DNA of 64,000 nt from Polaribacter sp. Z022 (lineage in GTDB: Bacteria; Bacteroidota; Bacteroidia; Flavobacteriales; Flavobacteriaceae). The translations under genes were made by a program, and so were the position numbers. The stretch spans positions 1-64,000 of the forward strand of contig NZ_JALCZO010000003.1 in the NCBI RefSeq assembly GCF_023555495.1. Direction: 5' to 3'. The notes beneath the pieces are model-generated. The model did no database searches. It had not been told where the DNA came from and saw only the letters and a list, made by a program, of their open reading frames with translations. Shown here in pieces: positions 10,335-18,943 of this stretch (positions are counted from its first letter, which is position 1; each line of letters begins with the position of its first letter).

Positions 10335-11363
10335 TTGAGTAAAAAATTTATCTTCGCAGTTATAGCCACAATTTTATTAGGTTTAGGTATTATTGGAAAC
10401 AATTATTATCAAAAAATATTTGGTAGTTCTATAACTAAAGAAACCTCACTTTACGTTAAATCTACTGATAGCTTAATTGAGATTAAAGAAAAAATTAAAG
10501 AAGTATCTAAGCATCCAAATACATTTTTATTAGTTGCTGCTCAAAAAAACTTTTCTAAACCAAAATCTGGAAGATATTTATTAAAAGAAGGAATGTCTAA
10601 TAATGACATTGTTAACATGTTAAGAGTTGGTAATCAAACACCAATTAATTTATCTTTTAACAACCAAGATACTTTAGAAAAATTAGCAGGTAGAATTGCG
10701 CAACAATTAGAAACCGATTCTATTTCTTTATTAAATTCTTTTACAAATAAAGACTTTTTAGAGAAAAACAACTTCACTAAAAAATCTGTTTTACAAATAT
10801 TTATTCCAAATAGCTACGAGTTTTATTGGAATACTTCTGCAGATAAATTTAGAAATAAAATTTTTAAAGAATACAAACGTTTTTGGAACGATAACAGGTT
10901 AAAAAAAGCAAAAGCTTTAAACTTAAGTAAAGAAGAAGTAATAACACTAGCATCAATTGTACAAAAAGAAACTGCAAAAAAAGTTGAAAGACCCATTGTT
11001 GCTGGTTTGTATTTAAATAGATTAAAAAAAGGTTGGCCTTTACAAGCAGATCCAACTATAATTTATTGTATTAAAGAAAAAAAAGGACAAAACTTTGTAG
11101 TTAAAAGAGTTTTAACTGCAGATTTAGAAATTAACTCTCCCTACAATACTTATAAAAATAGAGGTTTACCTCCTACACTAATTGCAATGCCAGATATTTC
11201 TGCAATAGATGGGGTTTTAAATGCGCAAAAACACAAGTACTATTATATGTGTGCAAATGTAGACAAATTAGGATATCATGCTTTTGCAAGAACATTATCT
11301 CAACATAATAGAAATGCAGCTAAATATCATCAATGGATGAATAAACAAAGAATAAACAGATAA
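10335..11363 (+). CDS. mltG: Endolytic murein transglycosylase MltG
   Basis: Cleaves nascent glycan strands and so terminates peptidoglycan elongation at the inner membrane. The 342 residues begin with one membrane anchor (about 5-22). The YceG core follows, with the catalytic-glutamate motif ASIVQKETAKKVERP (about 206-220), then GLYLNRLKKGWPLQADPT and SPYNTYKNRGLPPTLIAMP, all conserved in MltG. The start is a TTG at 10335. The stop overlaps the ATG of the next gene as TAATG, showing translational coupling. Confidence 0.93.
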   Translation: MSKKFIFAVIATILLGLGIIGNNYYQKIFGSSITKETSLYVKSTDSLIEIKEKIKEVSKHPNTFLLVAAQKNFSKPKSGRYLLKEGMSNNDIVNMLRVGNQTPINLSFNNQDTLEKLAGRIAQQLETDSISLLNSFTNKDFLEKNNFTKKSVLQIFIPNSYEFYWNTSADKFRNKIFKEYKRFWNDNRLKKAKALNLSKEEVITLASIVQKETAKKVERPIVAGLYLNRLKKGWPLQADPTIIYCIKEKKGQNFVVKRVLTADLEINSPYNTYKNRGLPPTLIAMPDISAIDGVLNAQKHKYYYMCANVDKLGYHAFARTLSQHNRNAAKYHQWMNKQRINR

Positions 11364-12259
11364 TGATTAGAAAGTTTCAACTTTTAATTATTTCGTTAAT
11401 TTCTTTAACTGCTTTTTCGCAAACTTCATCTTTTTACAAAAAATCAGACACACTAAATAAGAAAAGACGTAATTCTATTATTATTACAGAAAGTGTAATG
11501 GCAGGTGGTGCATTAATTGCTTTAAATCAACTTTGGTATAAAGATTATCCACGTTCTAGTTTTCATTTTAAAAACGATAATAATGATTGGAAACAAATGG
11601 ACAAGATTGGTCATTTTATGACATCTTATTATGTTGGTAAAGTTGGTATGGAGGCTTTAGATTGGGCTGGAGTTTCTAAAAAAAACCAATTAATTTACGG
11701 TGCAACTTATGGTTTTGCGTTTTTAACAGCTGTAGAAGTTCTAGATGGTTTTTCTGAAGAATGGGGAGCTTCTCCTGGCGATATTTTAGCAAATGCTGCA
11801 GGTCCTGGTTTATTAATTGGACAAGAATTACTTTGGCAAGAACAACGAATTACTTTAAAATATTCTTTTCATCAAACAGAATTTGCAAAACAAAGACCCA
11901 ACACTTTAGGTGAAAATTATTTGCAACAAGCTTTAAAAGATTATAATGGTCAAACTTATTGGCTTTCTGCAAATATTTGGTCTTTTAATAAAGAAAGCTC
12001 TTTTCCAAAATGGCTTAACATTGCTCTTGGTTATGGAGCTGAAGGAATGCTTTATGGAAACACAAACAATACCAACCCAATACCCCAAGAACCTTACAGA
12101 CAATTTTACTTAAGTTTAGATGTAGACCTAACTAAAATTAAAACTAATTCTGAATTCTTAAAATCTATATTTTCTGTTGTAAATTTCATAAAAATTCCTG
12201 CTCCAACACTAGAAATTAACACCAAAAGTGGAATAAAATTTCATTATCTGTATTTCTGA
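11363..12259 (+). CDS. DUF2279 family exported protein
   Basis: A 298-residue protein with an N-terminal signal sequence (IISLISLTAFSQ, cleavage near residue 20). The core KMDKIGHFMTSYY-like segment (WKQMDKIGHFMTSYYVG, about 77-93) and the LDGFSEEWGASPGDILANAAG region match DUF2279, whose function is unknown. Several short hydrophobic helices suggest association with the envelope. Overlap with mltG (TAATG) suggests a role in cell-wall maintenance, by inference only. Confidence 0.75.
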   Translation: MIRKFQLLIISLISLTAFSQTSSFYKKSDTLNKKRRNSIIITESVMAGGALIALNQLWYKDYPRSSFHFKNDNNDWKQMDKIGHFMTSYYVGKVGMEALDWAGVSKKNQLIYGATYGFAFLTAVEVLDGFSEEWGASPGDILANAAGPGLLIGQELLWQEQRITLKYSFHQTEFAKQRPNTLGENYLQQALKDYNGQTYWLSANIWSFNKESSFPKWLNIALGYGAEGMLYGNTNNTNPIPQEPYRQFYLSLDVDLTKIKTNSEFLKSIFSVVNFIKIPAPTLEINTKSGIKFHYLYF

Positions 12260-12303
12260 TAAATTTTAACACATTGGTTATCAGTATATTCAAAAATTCA
12301 TTA

Positions 12304-12311
12304 TAAATTTG
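12304..12311 (+). promoter_or_regulatory. -7 box upstream of the lysozyme-like gene
   Basis: TAAATTTG matches TAnnTTTG and is followed by GCACCGCTAA, nearly the same initial transcript as promoters P1 and P3 at the left edge. It lies 17 nt before the proposed ATT start. No TTG sits at the proper -33 spacing. Confidence 0.45.
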
Positions 12312-12328
12312 CACCGCTAAATAGAAAA

Positions 12329-12916
12329 ATTAAATTTATCAAAAAGTTAATAATTTTAAGTATTATATTTTTAGGATTTATCAATGCAACAACTATTGAT
12401 AATAAAATAGATACTCATAACAAAGTTACTTTACCAGAATTTATAGATTACAACATTCCTTATTTACAAAAAGATTTTGTAGGTTTTAAAGAAGCTTTAG
12501 CTTTTAAAGAATCTCAAGGAAAATACACAGCTGTAAATACTTTAGGATATTTAGGTAAATACCAATTTGGAAAAACTACTTTACACAGATTTAAAATTTA
12601 CAACACAAAAGAATTTTTAAACAATCCAGAATTACAAGAAAAAGCTTTTATTGCTTTATGTAAAGTTAATAAATGGATTTTAAGAAAAGACATTAAACGA
12701 TCTGTTGGTAAAACTATAAACGGAATTAAAATTACAGAATCTGGAATTTTAGCTGCTGCTCATTTAAGTGGTGCAGGAAACGTTAAAAAATTTCTAAGAA
12801 GTAATGGTTCTGTAAGTTTTGCAGATGCTTATGGAGCAACTATACAATCTTACTTAATTAAGTTTGGTGGTTATGATGTAGAAATCATAAACGCAAATAG
12901 ATTTGCTACAGTTTAA
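12329..12916 (+). CDS. Secreted lysozyme-like (SLT-type) protein with apparent ATT start
   Basis: An unbroken frame encoding about 195 residues that has no ATG, GTG or TTG in its first part. Read from ATT 12329 it gives a good signal peptide (KFIKKLIILSIIFLGFINA). A lytic-transglycosylase-like core follows: FKEALAFKESQGKYTAVN, with a probable catalytic Glu in KES, then LGYLGKYQFGKTTL and AAAHLSGAGNVKKFL, which resembles the AHxxGxG motif of the lysozyme superfamily. It probably cleaves peptidoglycan in the periplasm. It follows mltG and DUF2279. Either an ATT start is used, or the start codon has been lost and the gene is silent; the intact frame argues for the former. Confidence 0.75.
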   Translation: MKFIKKLIILSIIFLGFINATTIDNKIDTHNKVTLPEFIDYNIPYLQKDFVGFKEALAFKESQGKYTAVNTLGYLGKYQFGKTTLHRFKIYNTKEFLNNPELQEKAFIALCKVNKWILRKDIKRSVGKTINGIKITESGILAAAHLSGAGNVKKFLRSNGSVSFADAYGATIQSYLIKFGGYDVEIINANRFATV

Positions 12917-12944
12917 GGTTCTTCTAAAAAAAACAATCTCATAA

Positions 12945-12990
12945 AAAAACTCGTTACTTATTCTTTTTAAAGAGTAAATAACGAGTTTTT
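12945..12990. terminator. Bidirectional terminator between convergent genes
   Basis: AAAAACTCGTTA (12945-12956) pairs perfectly with TAACGAGTTTTT (12979-12990). T-runs occur on both strands. It separates the lysozyme-like gene from the convergent methyltransferase gene. Confidence 0.8.
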
Positions 12991-13006
12991 CTTTTATTTC
13001 TATTTC

Positions 13007-13711
13007 TTATTTATGAATAATAAATATTGCAGGTTTTTTATGTAAATCTGGCTTTTCATTTTTCCAATCTTTTACCATTTTTGTTTTTATATATTCTGTA
13101 GGCAAAGTAATATCTGCAGCAATACATAAATTTGTAGTAGGCGTTAAAGTGGCTTTTAAATCTGTTAGCATTTTTTCATTTCGATAAGGAGTTTCAATAA
13201 AAATTTGAGATTGATTTTTATCTTTAGACAAACGCTCTAAATCTTTTATTGCTTTTTTTCTATCAGATTTATCAATTGGTAAATATCCATTAAAAGCAAA
13301 GTTTTGCCCATTCATACCAGAACTCATCATTGCCATTAATATAGATGATGGTCCAACTAAAGGCACTACTCTAATATTATTTTCATGTGCTAACTTAACA
13401 ATGCTTGCTCCAGGATCTGCAACAGCAGGTACTCCAGCTTCAGATAACAAACCAACATTTACACCTTCTTTACAAATATCTAAATATTTTCTTGTTTCTA
13501 TTTCTTCTGCATATTTATCTAACAACATTAATTGTAAAGATGGTTGCGATTTTTTTGGAGAAATTTTCTTAATAAATCTTCTAGCAGATTTTTCGTTTTC
13601 TACTATATAATAATCAATCTCTTCAACAACTTTTTTAACTGATAAAGGCATTACTTCTAAAGGTTCAGTTTCTCCTAAAGTAGTTGGGATTAAATAGAGT
13701 TTACCAATCAT
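13007..13711 (-). CDS. RsmI-like SAM-dependent methyltransferase (tetrapyrrole-methylase fold)
   Basis: A 234-residue enzyme related to RsmI, which 2'-O-methylates cytidine 1402 of 16S rRNA. The N-terminal GKLYLIPTTLGE replaces the usual LYIVATPIGN. The SAM-binding core contains LLSEAGVPAVADPGA (about 88-102) and VVPLVGPSSILMAMMSSG. It lacks the C-terminal extension of the 280-residue RsmI, so it may be a Bacteroidota paralogue with a different RNA target. Three nt separate it from the phosphatase gene, so the two form an operon. Confidence 0.82.
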   Translation of the reverse strand: MIGKLYLIPTTLGETEPLEVMPLSVKKVVEEIDYYIVENEKSARRFIKKISPKKSQPSLQLMLLDKYAEEIETRKYLDICKEGVNVGLLSEAGVPAVADPGASIVKLAHENNIRVVPLVGPSSILMAMMSSGMNGQNFAFNGYLPIDKSDRKKAIKDLERLSKDKNQSQIFIETPYRNEKMLTDLKATLTPTTNLCIAADITLPTEYIKTKMVKDWKNEKPDLHKKPAIFIIHK

Positions 13712-13713
13712 TT

Positions 13714-14163
13714 TTATATTTTTTTAGAGATGATATTACAAGCTTCATCTAACATTGTATATACATTTTCAAAACCTTGATTTCCTCCATAATATGGATC
13801 TGGAACACTTAAATTTTCATTTGGGTTTGATTCGTTTAAAATCATTTTTACTTTTTGCTCATCTTCTTCATTTCTAGCAAGCATCAATATGTTTTGATAA
13901 TTACTTTCATCCATTGCAAAAATGATATCGAATTCATCAAAATCTTTTACCTCAAATTTTCTTGCACGTTGGTTTCTAATATTTAATCCATATTTTGCTG
14001 CTACTTCTATAGAGCGTTCATCTGGTTTGTTACCAACATGATAAGCTGCAGTACCTGCAGAATCTACAAAAACAGTATCTGCATCAACTTTAGATTGCAA
14101 AATTCCTTCTGCTAAAGGAGATCTACAAATATTTCCTAAACAGACCATTAATACTTTTTTCAT
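13714..14163 (-). CDS. Low-molecular-weight protein-tyrosine phosphatase
   Basis: A 149-residue cytoplasmic phosphatase. The N-terminal P-loop VCLGNICRSP carries nucleophile C8 and R14 (C-X5-R), and the general acid lies in the VPDPYYGG segment near residue 120. Length and motifs are complete. In other bacteria such enzymes dephosphorylate polysaccharide-synthesis kinases or arginine-phosphorylated proteins; the substrate is unknown here. It sits between dnaA and the RsmI-like gene on the same strand. Confidence 0.93.
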   Translation of the reverse strand: MKKVLMVCLGNICRSPLAEGILQSKVDADTVFVDSAGTAAYHVGNKPDERSIEVAAKYGLNIRNQRARKFEVKDFDEFDIIFAMDESNYQNILMLARNEEDEQKVKMILNESNPNENLSVPDPYYGGNQGFENVYTMLDEACNIISKKI

Positions 14164-14254
14164 AAAATGATTTTTGTTAAAAATAAGAAACTATTCTTCT
14201 CTTAAAAAGTTTAATCGCGTAAAAAATCCAATAAGTCTTCTGAAAATAAAATTT

Positions 14255-15682
14255 CTAGAAAGTCAGCTTTTTTGTTAAATCATCAACATACTTTCTAAAC
14301 TGTTTGTCAGTTTCAGTTAAGTTGTCTACAGTTTTACAAGCATGTAATACAGTTGCATGATCTCTTTGCCCAATTTGATTACCAATACTTGCCAATGAAG
14401 TTTTAGTTAATCGTTTTGCAAAAAACATAGCTAATTGTCTTGCTTGTACAATATGACGTTTACGAGTTTTAGATTGTAAAGTAGCAACATCCATATCAAA
14501 ATATTTAGAAACTTCTTTCTGAATATAATCTATAGAAACTTCTTTCTTGGTATTTTTTACAAACTTGTCTACAATTTGTTTCGCTAATTCAATAGAAAAT
14601 TCTCTTCTGTTAAAAGATGCTTGTGCTATCATAGAAATAATTACACCTTCTAATTCTCTAACATTAGATTTAATATTCTTAGCTATATATTCTATAATTT
14701 CTTCTGGCATTTCTACACCATCTCTATACAATTTATTTTGTAAGATAGAAATTCTAGTTTCGTAATCTGGAGCTTGTAATTCTGCTGATAATCCCCATTT
14801 AAAACGAGACAACAAACGTTGTTCTATATCTTGCATATCTACAGGCGCTTTATCTGAAGTTAAAATAACCTGTTTTCCATTTTGATGTAAATGGTTAAAA
14901 ATATGGAAGAATACATCTTGAGTACCTGCTTTACCAGATAAAAATTGAACATCATCAATTATTAACACATCTATCATTTGATAGAAATGAATAAAATCGT
15001 TTCTTGTATTTGATTTTACAGAATCTATAAATTGTTGTGTAAATTTCTCTGAAGAAATGTATAAAACAGTTTTGTCTGGATATTTGTCTTTAATATCAAC
15101 ACCAATTGCATGTGCTAAATGTGTTTTTCCTAAACCAACACCTCCATAAATTAATAATGGATTAAAAGATGTTCCTCCTGGTTTGTTAGCAACTGCCATA
15201 CCTGCAGAACGTGCTAACCTGTTAGAATCTCCTTCTATAAAGTTTACAAAACTATAATTAGGATTTAATTGAGATTCAATCTTAACTTTTTGCAATCCTG
15301 GAATTACAAATGGATTTCTTAATTCTCTTTTATTAGACTCTAAAGGAACAGTAACTTTTTGAGGTTTTAAAGGATCTCTGTTAGAACTAGGAATTTTAAC
15401 AATTTGCGGTCTATTACTGCTATAATTGTTTTCCATTTTAACATCGTAAATCAATTTAGCATCATTACCTAATTGTCTTACCAATGCAACACGTAATAAT
15501 TTAATATAGTGCTCTTCTAACCATTCATAAAAAAATTTACTTGGTACTTGAATTGTCAATGCTTCTCCTGATAGTTTTACCGGCTTTATTGGTTCGAACC
15601 AAGTTTTGTAAGCTTGTGGTTTGATGTTGTCTTTTATAAAGGTCAAACATTCATTCCAAACTGAGTCAGCAGTTATAGTCAT
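14255..15682 (-). CDS. dnaA: Chromosomal replication initiator DnaA
   Basis: Binds DnaA boxes at oriC, unwinds DNA and loads helicase. In order across 475 residues: N-terminal domain I (1-85); a linker; AAA+ ATPase with Walker A GGVGLGKTH (180-188) and Walker B VLIIDDVQF near 240; then the C-terminal helix-turn-helix with the DnaA signature QIGQRDHATVLHACKTV (about 438-454). No dnaN or rpmH lies beside it, so the gene is not in the classical origin context. Two DnaA-box-like sequences lie upstream and may allow autoregulation. Confidence 0.98.
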   Translation of the reverse strand: MTITADSVWNECLTFIKDNIKPQAYKTWFEPIKPVKLSGEALTIQVPSKFFYEWLEEHYIKLLRVALVRQLGNDAKLIYDVKMENNYSSNRPQIVKIPSSNRDPLKPQKVTVPLESNKRELRNPFVIPGLQKVKIESQLNPNYSFVNFIEGDSNRLARSAGMAVANKPGGTSFNPLLIYGGVGLGKTHLAHAIGVDIKDKYPDKTVLYISSEKFTQQFIDSVKSNTRNDFIHFYQMIDVLIIDDVQFLSGKAGTQDVFFHIFNHLHQNGKQVILTSDKAPVDMQDIEQRLLSRFKWGLSAELQAPDYETRISILQNKLYRDGVEMPEEIIEYIAKNIKSNVRELEGVIISMIAQASFNRREFSIELAKQIVDKFVKNTKKEVSIDYIQKEVSKYFDMDVATLQSKTRKRHIVQARQLAMFFAKRLTKTSLASIGNQIGQRDHATVLHACKTVDNLTETDKQFRKYVDDLTKKLTF

Positions 15683-15759
15683 TTAATTTAAGTAAATTTT
15701 TTGTTAATAATTAGAATTAAAAATTGGTTTTGTGTACCATTTCTAACGTTCTACAAAAA

Positions 15760-15768
15760 TGTGAATAA
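15760..15768 (-). promoter_or_regulatory. DnaA box-like site upstream of dnaA
   Basis: TGTGAATAA on plus is TTATTCACA on minus, which fits the TTATnCACA consensus exactly. It lies 78 nt upstream of the dnaA ATG. Confidence 0.45.
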
Positions 15769-15835
15769 AAAACAGTATAAAAAAATGAATTTGCTATTGA
15801 TTATTAATTATTTTTTATGTAGCATCGTAAAAAAT

Positions 15836-15844
15836 TTATCCAAT
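15836..15844 (+). promoter_or_regulatory. Weak DnaA box-like site between dnaA and the thioesterase gene
   Basis: TTATCCAAT matches seven of nine bases of TTATCCACA. It lies just before the thioesterase start. On its own it is weak; it is listed because a better site is 68 nt away. Confidence 0.25.
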
Positions 15845-15851
15845 TATTATT

Positions 15852-16250
15852 TTGAAACATTCATTTACAAAAACTAGAATACGATATTCAGAAACCGATC
15901 AAATGGGAGTAGTTTATCATGGAAATTACGCTCAATTTTTCGAAATGGGGAGAACTGAATGGTTACGTTCTTTGGGGGTTACATACAAAGATATGGAAAT
16001 AAGCGGAATTATGCTGCCAGTAATTTCTATTAACTTTAATTTTATAAAATCTGCTTTGTATGATGATGTTTTAACAATTAAAACAATTCTGAAAAAAAAG
16101 CCAATGGTTAAAATTGAGTTTGATTATGAAATTGTAAATCAAAATGATGAATTAATTTGCACTGGAAGTTCTGTTTTAGCTTTTATGAACTCTAAAACCA
16201 TGAGACCAACACGTTGTCCTGAATATTTATTAAAAGGTTTGGGATATTAA
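15852..16250 (+). CDS. Acyl-CoA thioesterase, YbgC/4HBT hotdog family
   Basis: A 132-residue single-hotdog thioesterase. The motif RIRYSETDQMGVVYHGNYAQFFE (residues 9-31) carries the catalytic Asp of the 4-hydroxybenzoyl-CoA/YbgC type within ETDQMGVVYHGNY. The start is TTG 15852. It is divergent from dnaA, with 169 nt between the two start codons. It probably hydrolyses acyl-CoA in the cytoplasm; YbgC itself is linked to the Tol-Pal system, but no tol genes are seen here. Confidence 0.9.
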   Translation: MKHSFTKTRIRYSETDQMGVVYHGNYAQFFEMGRTEWLRSLGVTYKDMEISGIMLPVISINFNFIKSALYDDVLTIKTILKKKPMVKIEFDYEIVNQNDELICTGSSVLAFMNSKTMRPTRCPEYLLKGLGY

Positions 16251-16267
16251 AAATTGGTTTTAACTTT

Positions 16268-16852
16268 TTACCCTCTAAATTTCTTTAAATAAATCGCTGT
16301 TTCATCTTTCAATTCAATAAAATCGAACTCAAAATTTGATTGCCACTGAATATCATTTATAGAAAAACCATCAAAACATTGAGTAGGAACTAGATTAAAA
16401 GCTTTTAGGGTTATAAAAAATCGTTCTAAACCTCCAAAAGGAAAATTTCCTGTAGAAAATTCTATAATTCCATTTTTATCTTTTAATTCCATTTTGTTGA
16501 AATCTACCTCAAAACCAAATTCTAAATAATTAAAAATAGAGGTTACTTGTTGAATTCCTAAATCTCCTAATTTTTCATTATCTACTTTAAAGTATTTTTT
16601 AAAAAATGAAGTTGCATATTCTGGAATCACTTTTTTATATCTCTTTAATTCTAATGCAACCTCATCAGAAGCTTCGTTTATTTTTTTAAACGCTTCTTCC
16701 ATTTCTTTTTCGCTCATGTTATTCCAATCAAATTCTGGAACCTCATCTTCAAAATCGAATTCTGGTTGTCTTACAGCAACTAAATGATTGTACAATTTTT
16801 GAAAATCATTCAACTTTTCAGTTTCTTCTATTTTAAATTTAACGTATAACAT
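16268..16852 (-). CDS. Hypothetical protein
   Basis: A 194-residue soluble protein that I do not recognise. It is acidic in the first half (PEFDFEDEVPEFDWNN, about 34-49), with a helical stretch SEKEMEEAFKKINEASDE, and has a more hydrophobic C-terminal half (FPFGGLERFFITLKAFNLVP). No signal peptide or membrane segment is present. It lies 8 nt downstream of the IMPACT-family gene and ends the minus-strand run that starts with the LEA14-like gene. Confidence 0.7.
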   Translation of the reverse strand: MLYVKFKIEETEKLNDFQKLYNHLVAVRQPEFDFEDEVPEFDWNNMSEKEMEEAFKKINEASDEVALELKRYKKVIPEYATSFFKKYFKVDNEKLGDLGIQQVTSIFNYLEFGFEVDFNKMELKDKNGIIEFSTGNFPFGGLERFFITLKAFNLVPTQCFDGFSINDIQWQSNFEFDFIELKDETAIYLKKFRG

Positions 16853-16860
16853 CTTTTTTT

Positions 16861-17469
16861 TTAATCTATAATTTTAATAGCAACCTTATAAAGATTATCA
16901 AAAATGTTAAAAATAGCATCTGCTTCATTTTTTCTAATAGATATAATGTACTCGCAATTCATTTCTAATTTCTGATTGATAATATCTATCTGTTTTTCTT
17001 TTACAATTCTTTGTACAGCATTCATCATATCATAATTAAAAGTCAATTTATATTGAATGTTAATTGTTTTCTCTATAATGTTTGATGCCTCTAAAGCTAA
17101 TTGAGCAGAAGTTCTGTAAGCAGAAATTAACCCTCCTACTCCTAATTTTGTTCCTCCAAAATACCTTACTGAAACTATTAAAATATTGGTTACTTCAAAA
17201 GATTGGATTTGACCATAAATTGGCATTCCAGCAGAATTACTTGGCTCTCCATCATCATTTGCTCTAAATCTAATTTTTTCTATTCCTAATTGATATGCAT
17301 AACACCAATGACGTGCAGAATGATGTTGTTTTTTTACTTTTTCTATACAATCTTTTACATCGTCTTCAGACAAAACAGGAAAAGCATAACCAAAAAACTT
17401 ACTCCCTTTTACTTTAAAAAGAGATTCTTCTGAAGGCTTTTCTATAGTTTTATAAACGTCTTCTAACAT
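16861..17469 (-). CDS. IMPACT/YigZ family protein
   Basis: A protein of about 202 residues; I use ATG 17469 rather than the TTG three codons upstream. The UPF0029 core is clear: GSKFFGYAFPV (about 22-32), KKQHHSARHWCYAY, RANDDGEPSNSAGMPI and RYFGGTKLGVGGLISAYR, followed by a C-terminal ferredoxin-like domain. Bacterial members such as YigZ/YvyE have no settled function, though nucleic-acid or translation-related roles are proposed from eukaryotic IMPACT. It is 1 nt from the end of the transporter gene, within an operon. Confidence 0.9.
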   Translation of the reverse strand: MLEDVYKTIEKPSEESLFKVKGSKFFGYAFPVLSEDDVKDCIEKVKKQHHSARHWCYAYQLGIEKIRFRANDDGEPSNSAGMPIYGQIQSFEVTNILIVSVRYFGGTKLGVGGLISAYRTSAQLALEASNIIEKTINIQYKLTFNYDMMNAVQRIVKEKQIDIINQKLEMNCEYIISIRKNEADAIFNIFDNLYKVAIKIID

Positions 17470-17470
17470 A

Positions 17471-18334
17471 TTATGCAATAGTAACTAAGATGATTCCTAT
17501 AATTGCTAAAACTACTCCAATTTTGTTTTTTGCACTAAAATGTTCTTTAAATAAAAGTAAACCTACCAGAGTAGAAACAATAACAACACCAACATTATTA
17601 ATAGTAAAAAGTGTTGAACTTTCAAACCCATCTGTTTGTAGTGCTTTTATTAAAAAAACAATAGAAAAATAATTAGGAACACCTAAAACAATACCAGCAA
17701 TTATGTTTTTAACACCAAAAGCTTCTCTTTTTTTTAGGGTTTTTATAGCTAAAACTATCAATCCAAAAATTGCTGCAAAACCAAACAAACTTCCAGAAAA
17801 AATAGAAACTTCTTCTTTAGGAACGTAATTTACTTCAACAAATTTTAATGTAGTATCTATGGCTCCAGAACCAAAGAACAGTAATATTGGAAACAATAAA
17901 CTTGCCTTATCTAAATTAGATTTTTCTTCTTTTACAGATGCTAAATATACAGCTGTAAGTGCTATTAAAATTCCTGCTACTTTTAAAATTGTTACAGATT
18001 CATTGTATAAAACTATACCAAACAAAATAGGTATTACTACAGACATTTTACCTGCAACAGAAGCTACAGAAACGCCATTATTTTGAGCAGTTTTTGCCAT
18101 TACAAAAAAGATAGAAACAAATAAAGCTCCTAAAAATGCAGCACCTAAAGCCCATGGCTGTTGATGAACTTCTGATAATGAAACACTTTTTTCTGCCAAT
18201 ACAAAACCTATGATAAAAGCAACTATATAGTTTACAACAATTGCTTTTAAAATATCTACTTTATAAATACCAAAATATTTAAAAATAACAAATAAACCTG
18301 TTGCAAAAAGGATACTTAAAACTAAATAAATCAA
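17471..18334 (-). CDS. EamA-type (DMT superfamily) transporter
   Basis: A 287-residue inner-membrane protein with about ten transmembrane helices in two EamA repeats. The repeat junction lies near residues 130-145, where a charged SVKEEKSNLDKAS loop separates them. The substrate cannot be read from the sequence; relatives export metabolites or take up sugars and amines. Three nt separate it from the HAD hydrolase gene. Confidence 0.85.
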   Translation of the reverse strand: MIYLVLSILFATGLFVIFKYFGIYKVDILKAIVVNYIVAFIIGFVLAEKSVSLSEVHQQPWALGAAFLGALFVSIFFVMAKTAQNNGVSVASVAGKMSVVIPILFGIVLYNESVTILKVAGILIALTAVYLASVKEEKSNLDKASLLFPILLFFGSGAIDTTLKFVEVNYVPKEEVSIFSGSLFGFAAIFGLIVLAIKTLKKREAFGVKNIIAGIVLGVPNYFSIVFLIKALQTDGFESSTLFTINNVGVVIVSTLVGLLLFKEHFSAKNKIGVVLAIIGIILVTIA

Positions 18335-18337
18335 TTC

Positions 18338-18943
18338 TTATATTTTATGTTTAGTGAATAACTCTGTTACATCTTCTTTACCTGGAATTAAATTCCAAGT
18401 ATGAATTCCTAACTTATTTGCTGCATCAGTATTTTCTTTTAAATCATCTACAAACAAAGTTTCATCTGCTACTAAATTATTTTCTCTTAAAACAAATTCG
18501 AAAATATTTGCGTCAGGTTTTTTAAGATTAATTTCATGTGATAAATAAAACACATTAAAACAATTTTTAAAATCATTGTATAATGCAGTTCCCCAATTTT
18601 CTTGAATATGAGAAATATGCATATCGTTTGTATTACTTAATAGCAGTAAATTGTATTTTTTGCTATTTGCAAGCTCTTTTAAAAAGGCTAATCTTTCTTT
18701 CGGAAAATCTAACAAAATAGAATTCCATGCAAACACCAATTTTTCTTTAGGAATATTAAATTCTTCAGAAAAATAACCTGTAAAATCTTCGGTAGAAATT
18801 AACCCTTTTTCATATTTATGAGCTACAGCCATCATATCATCAGTAATTTCTGTAACTCCTAATTTTTCTAATTCATTAAATGTAGCAGGTTTATCTAGAT
18901 TGATAAAAATGTCTCCAAAATCAAAAATGATGTTTTTAATCAT
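18338..18943 (-). CDS. HAD-superfamily hydrolase
   Basis: A 201-residue phosphatase-like protein of HAD subfamily IA. Motif I is FDFGDIF (D8 nucleophile, though the usual second Asp of DxD is Gly, as in the DFGG/DFGD subgroup). Motif II lies in LLLLSNTND, motif III is the lysine in LKKPDANIFEF, and motif IV is the acidic pair in LFVDDLKEN. It overlaps the end of ribD by 8 bp (ATGATTAA). In this position it could supply the missing phosphatase step of riboflavin synthesis, but that is inference from context. Confidence 0.85.
   Translation of the reverse strand: MIKNIIFDFGDIFINLDKPATFNELEKLGVTEITDDMMAVAHKYEKGLISTEDFTGYFSEEFNIPKEKLVFAWNSILLDFPKERLAFLKELANSKKYNLLLLSNTNDMHISHIQENWGTALYNDFKNCFNVFYLSHEINLKKPDANIFEFVLRENNLVADETLFVDDLKENTDAANKLGIHTWNLIPGKEDVTELFTKHKI

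Noticed and set aside
15683..15851. Chromosomal origin of replication
   Set aside because: Only one good DnaA box and no box cluster; gene context (no dnaN, rpmH or similar) gives no support.
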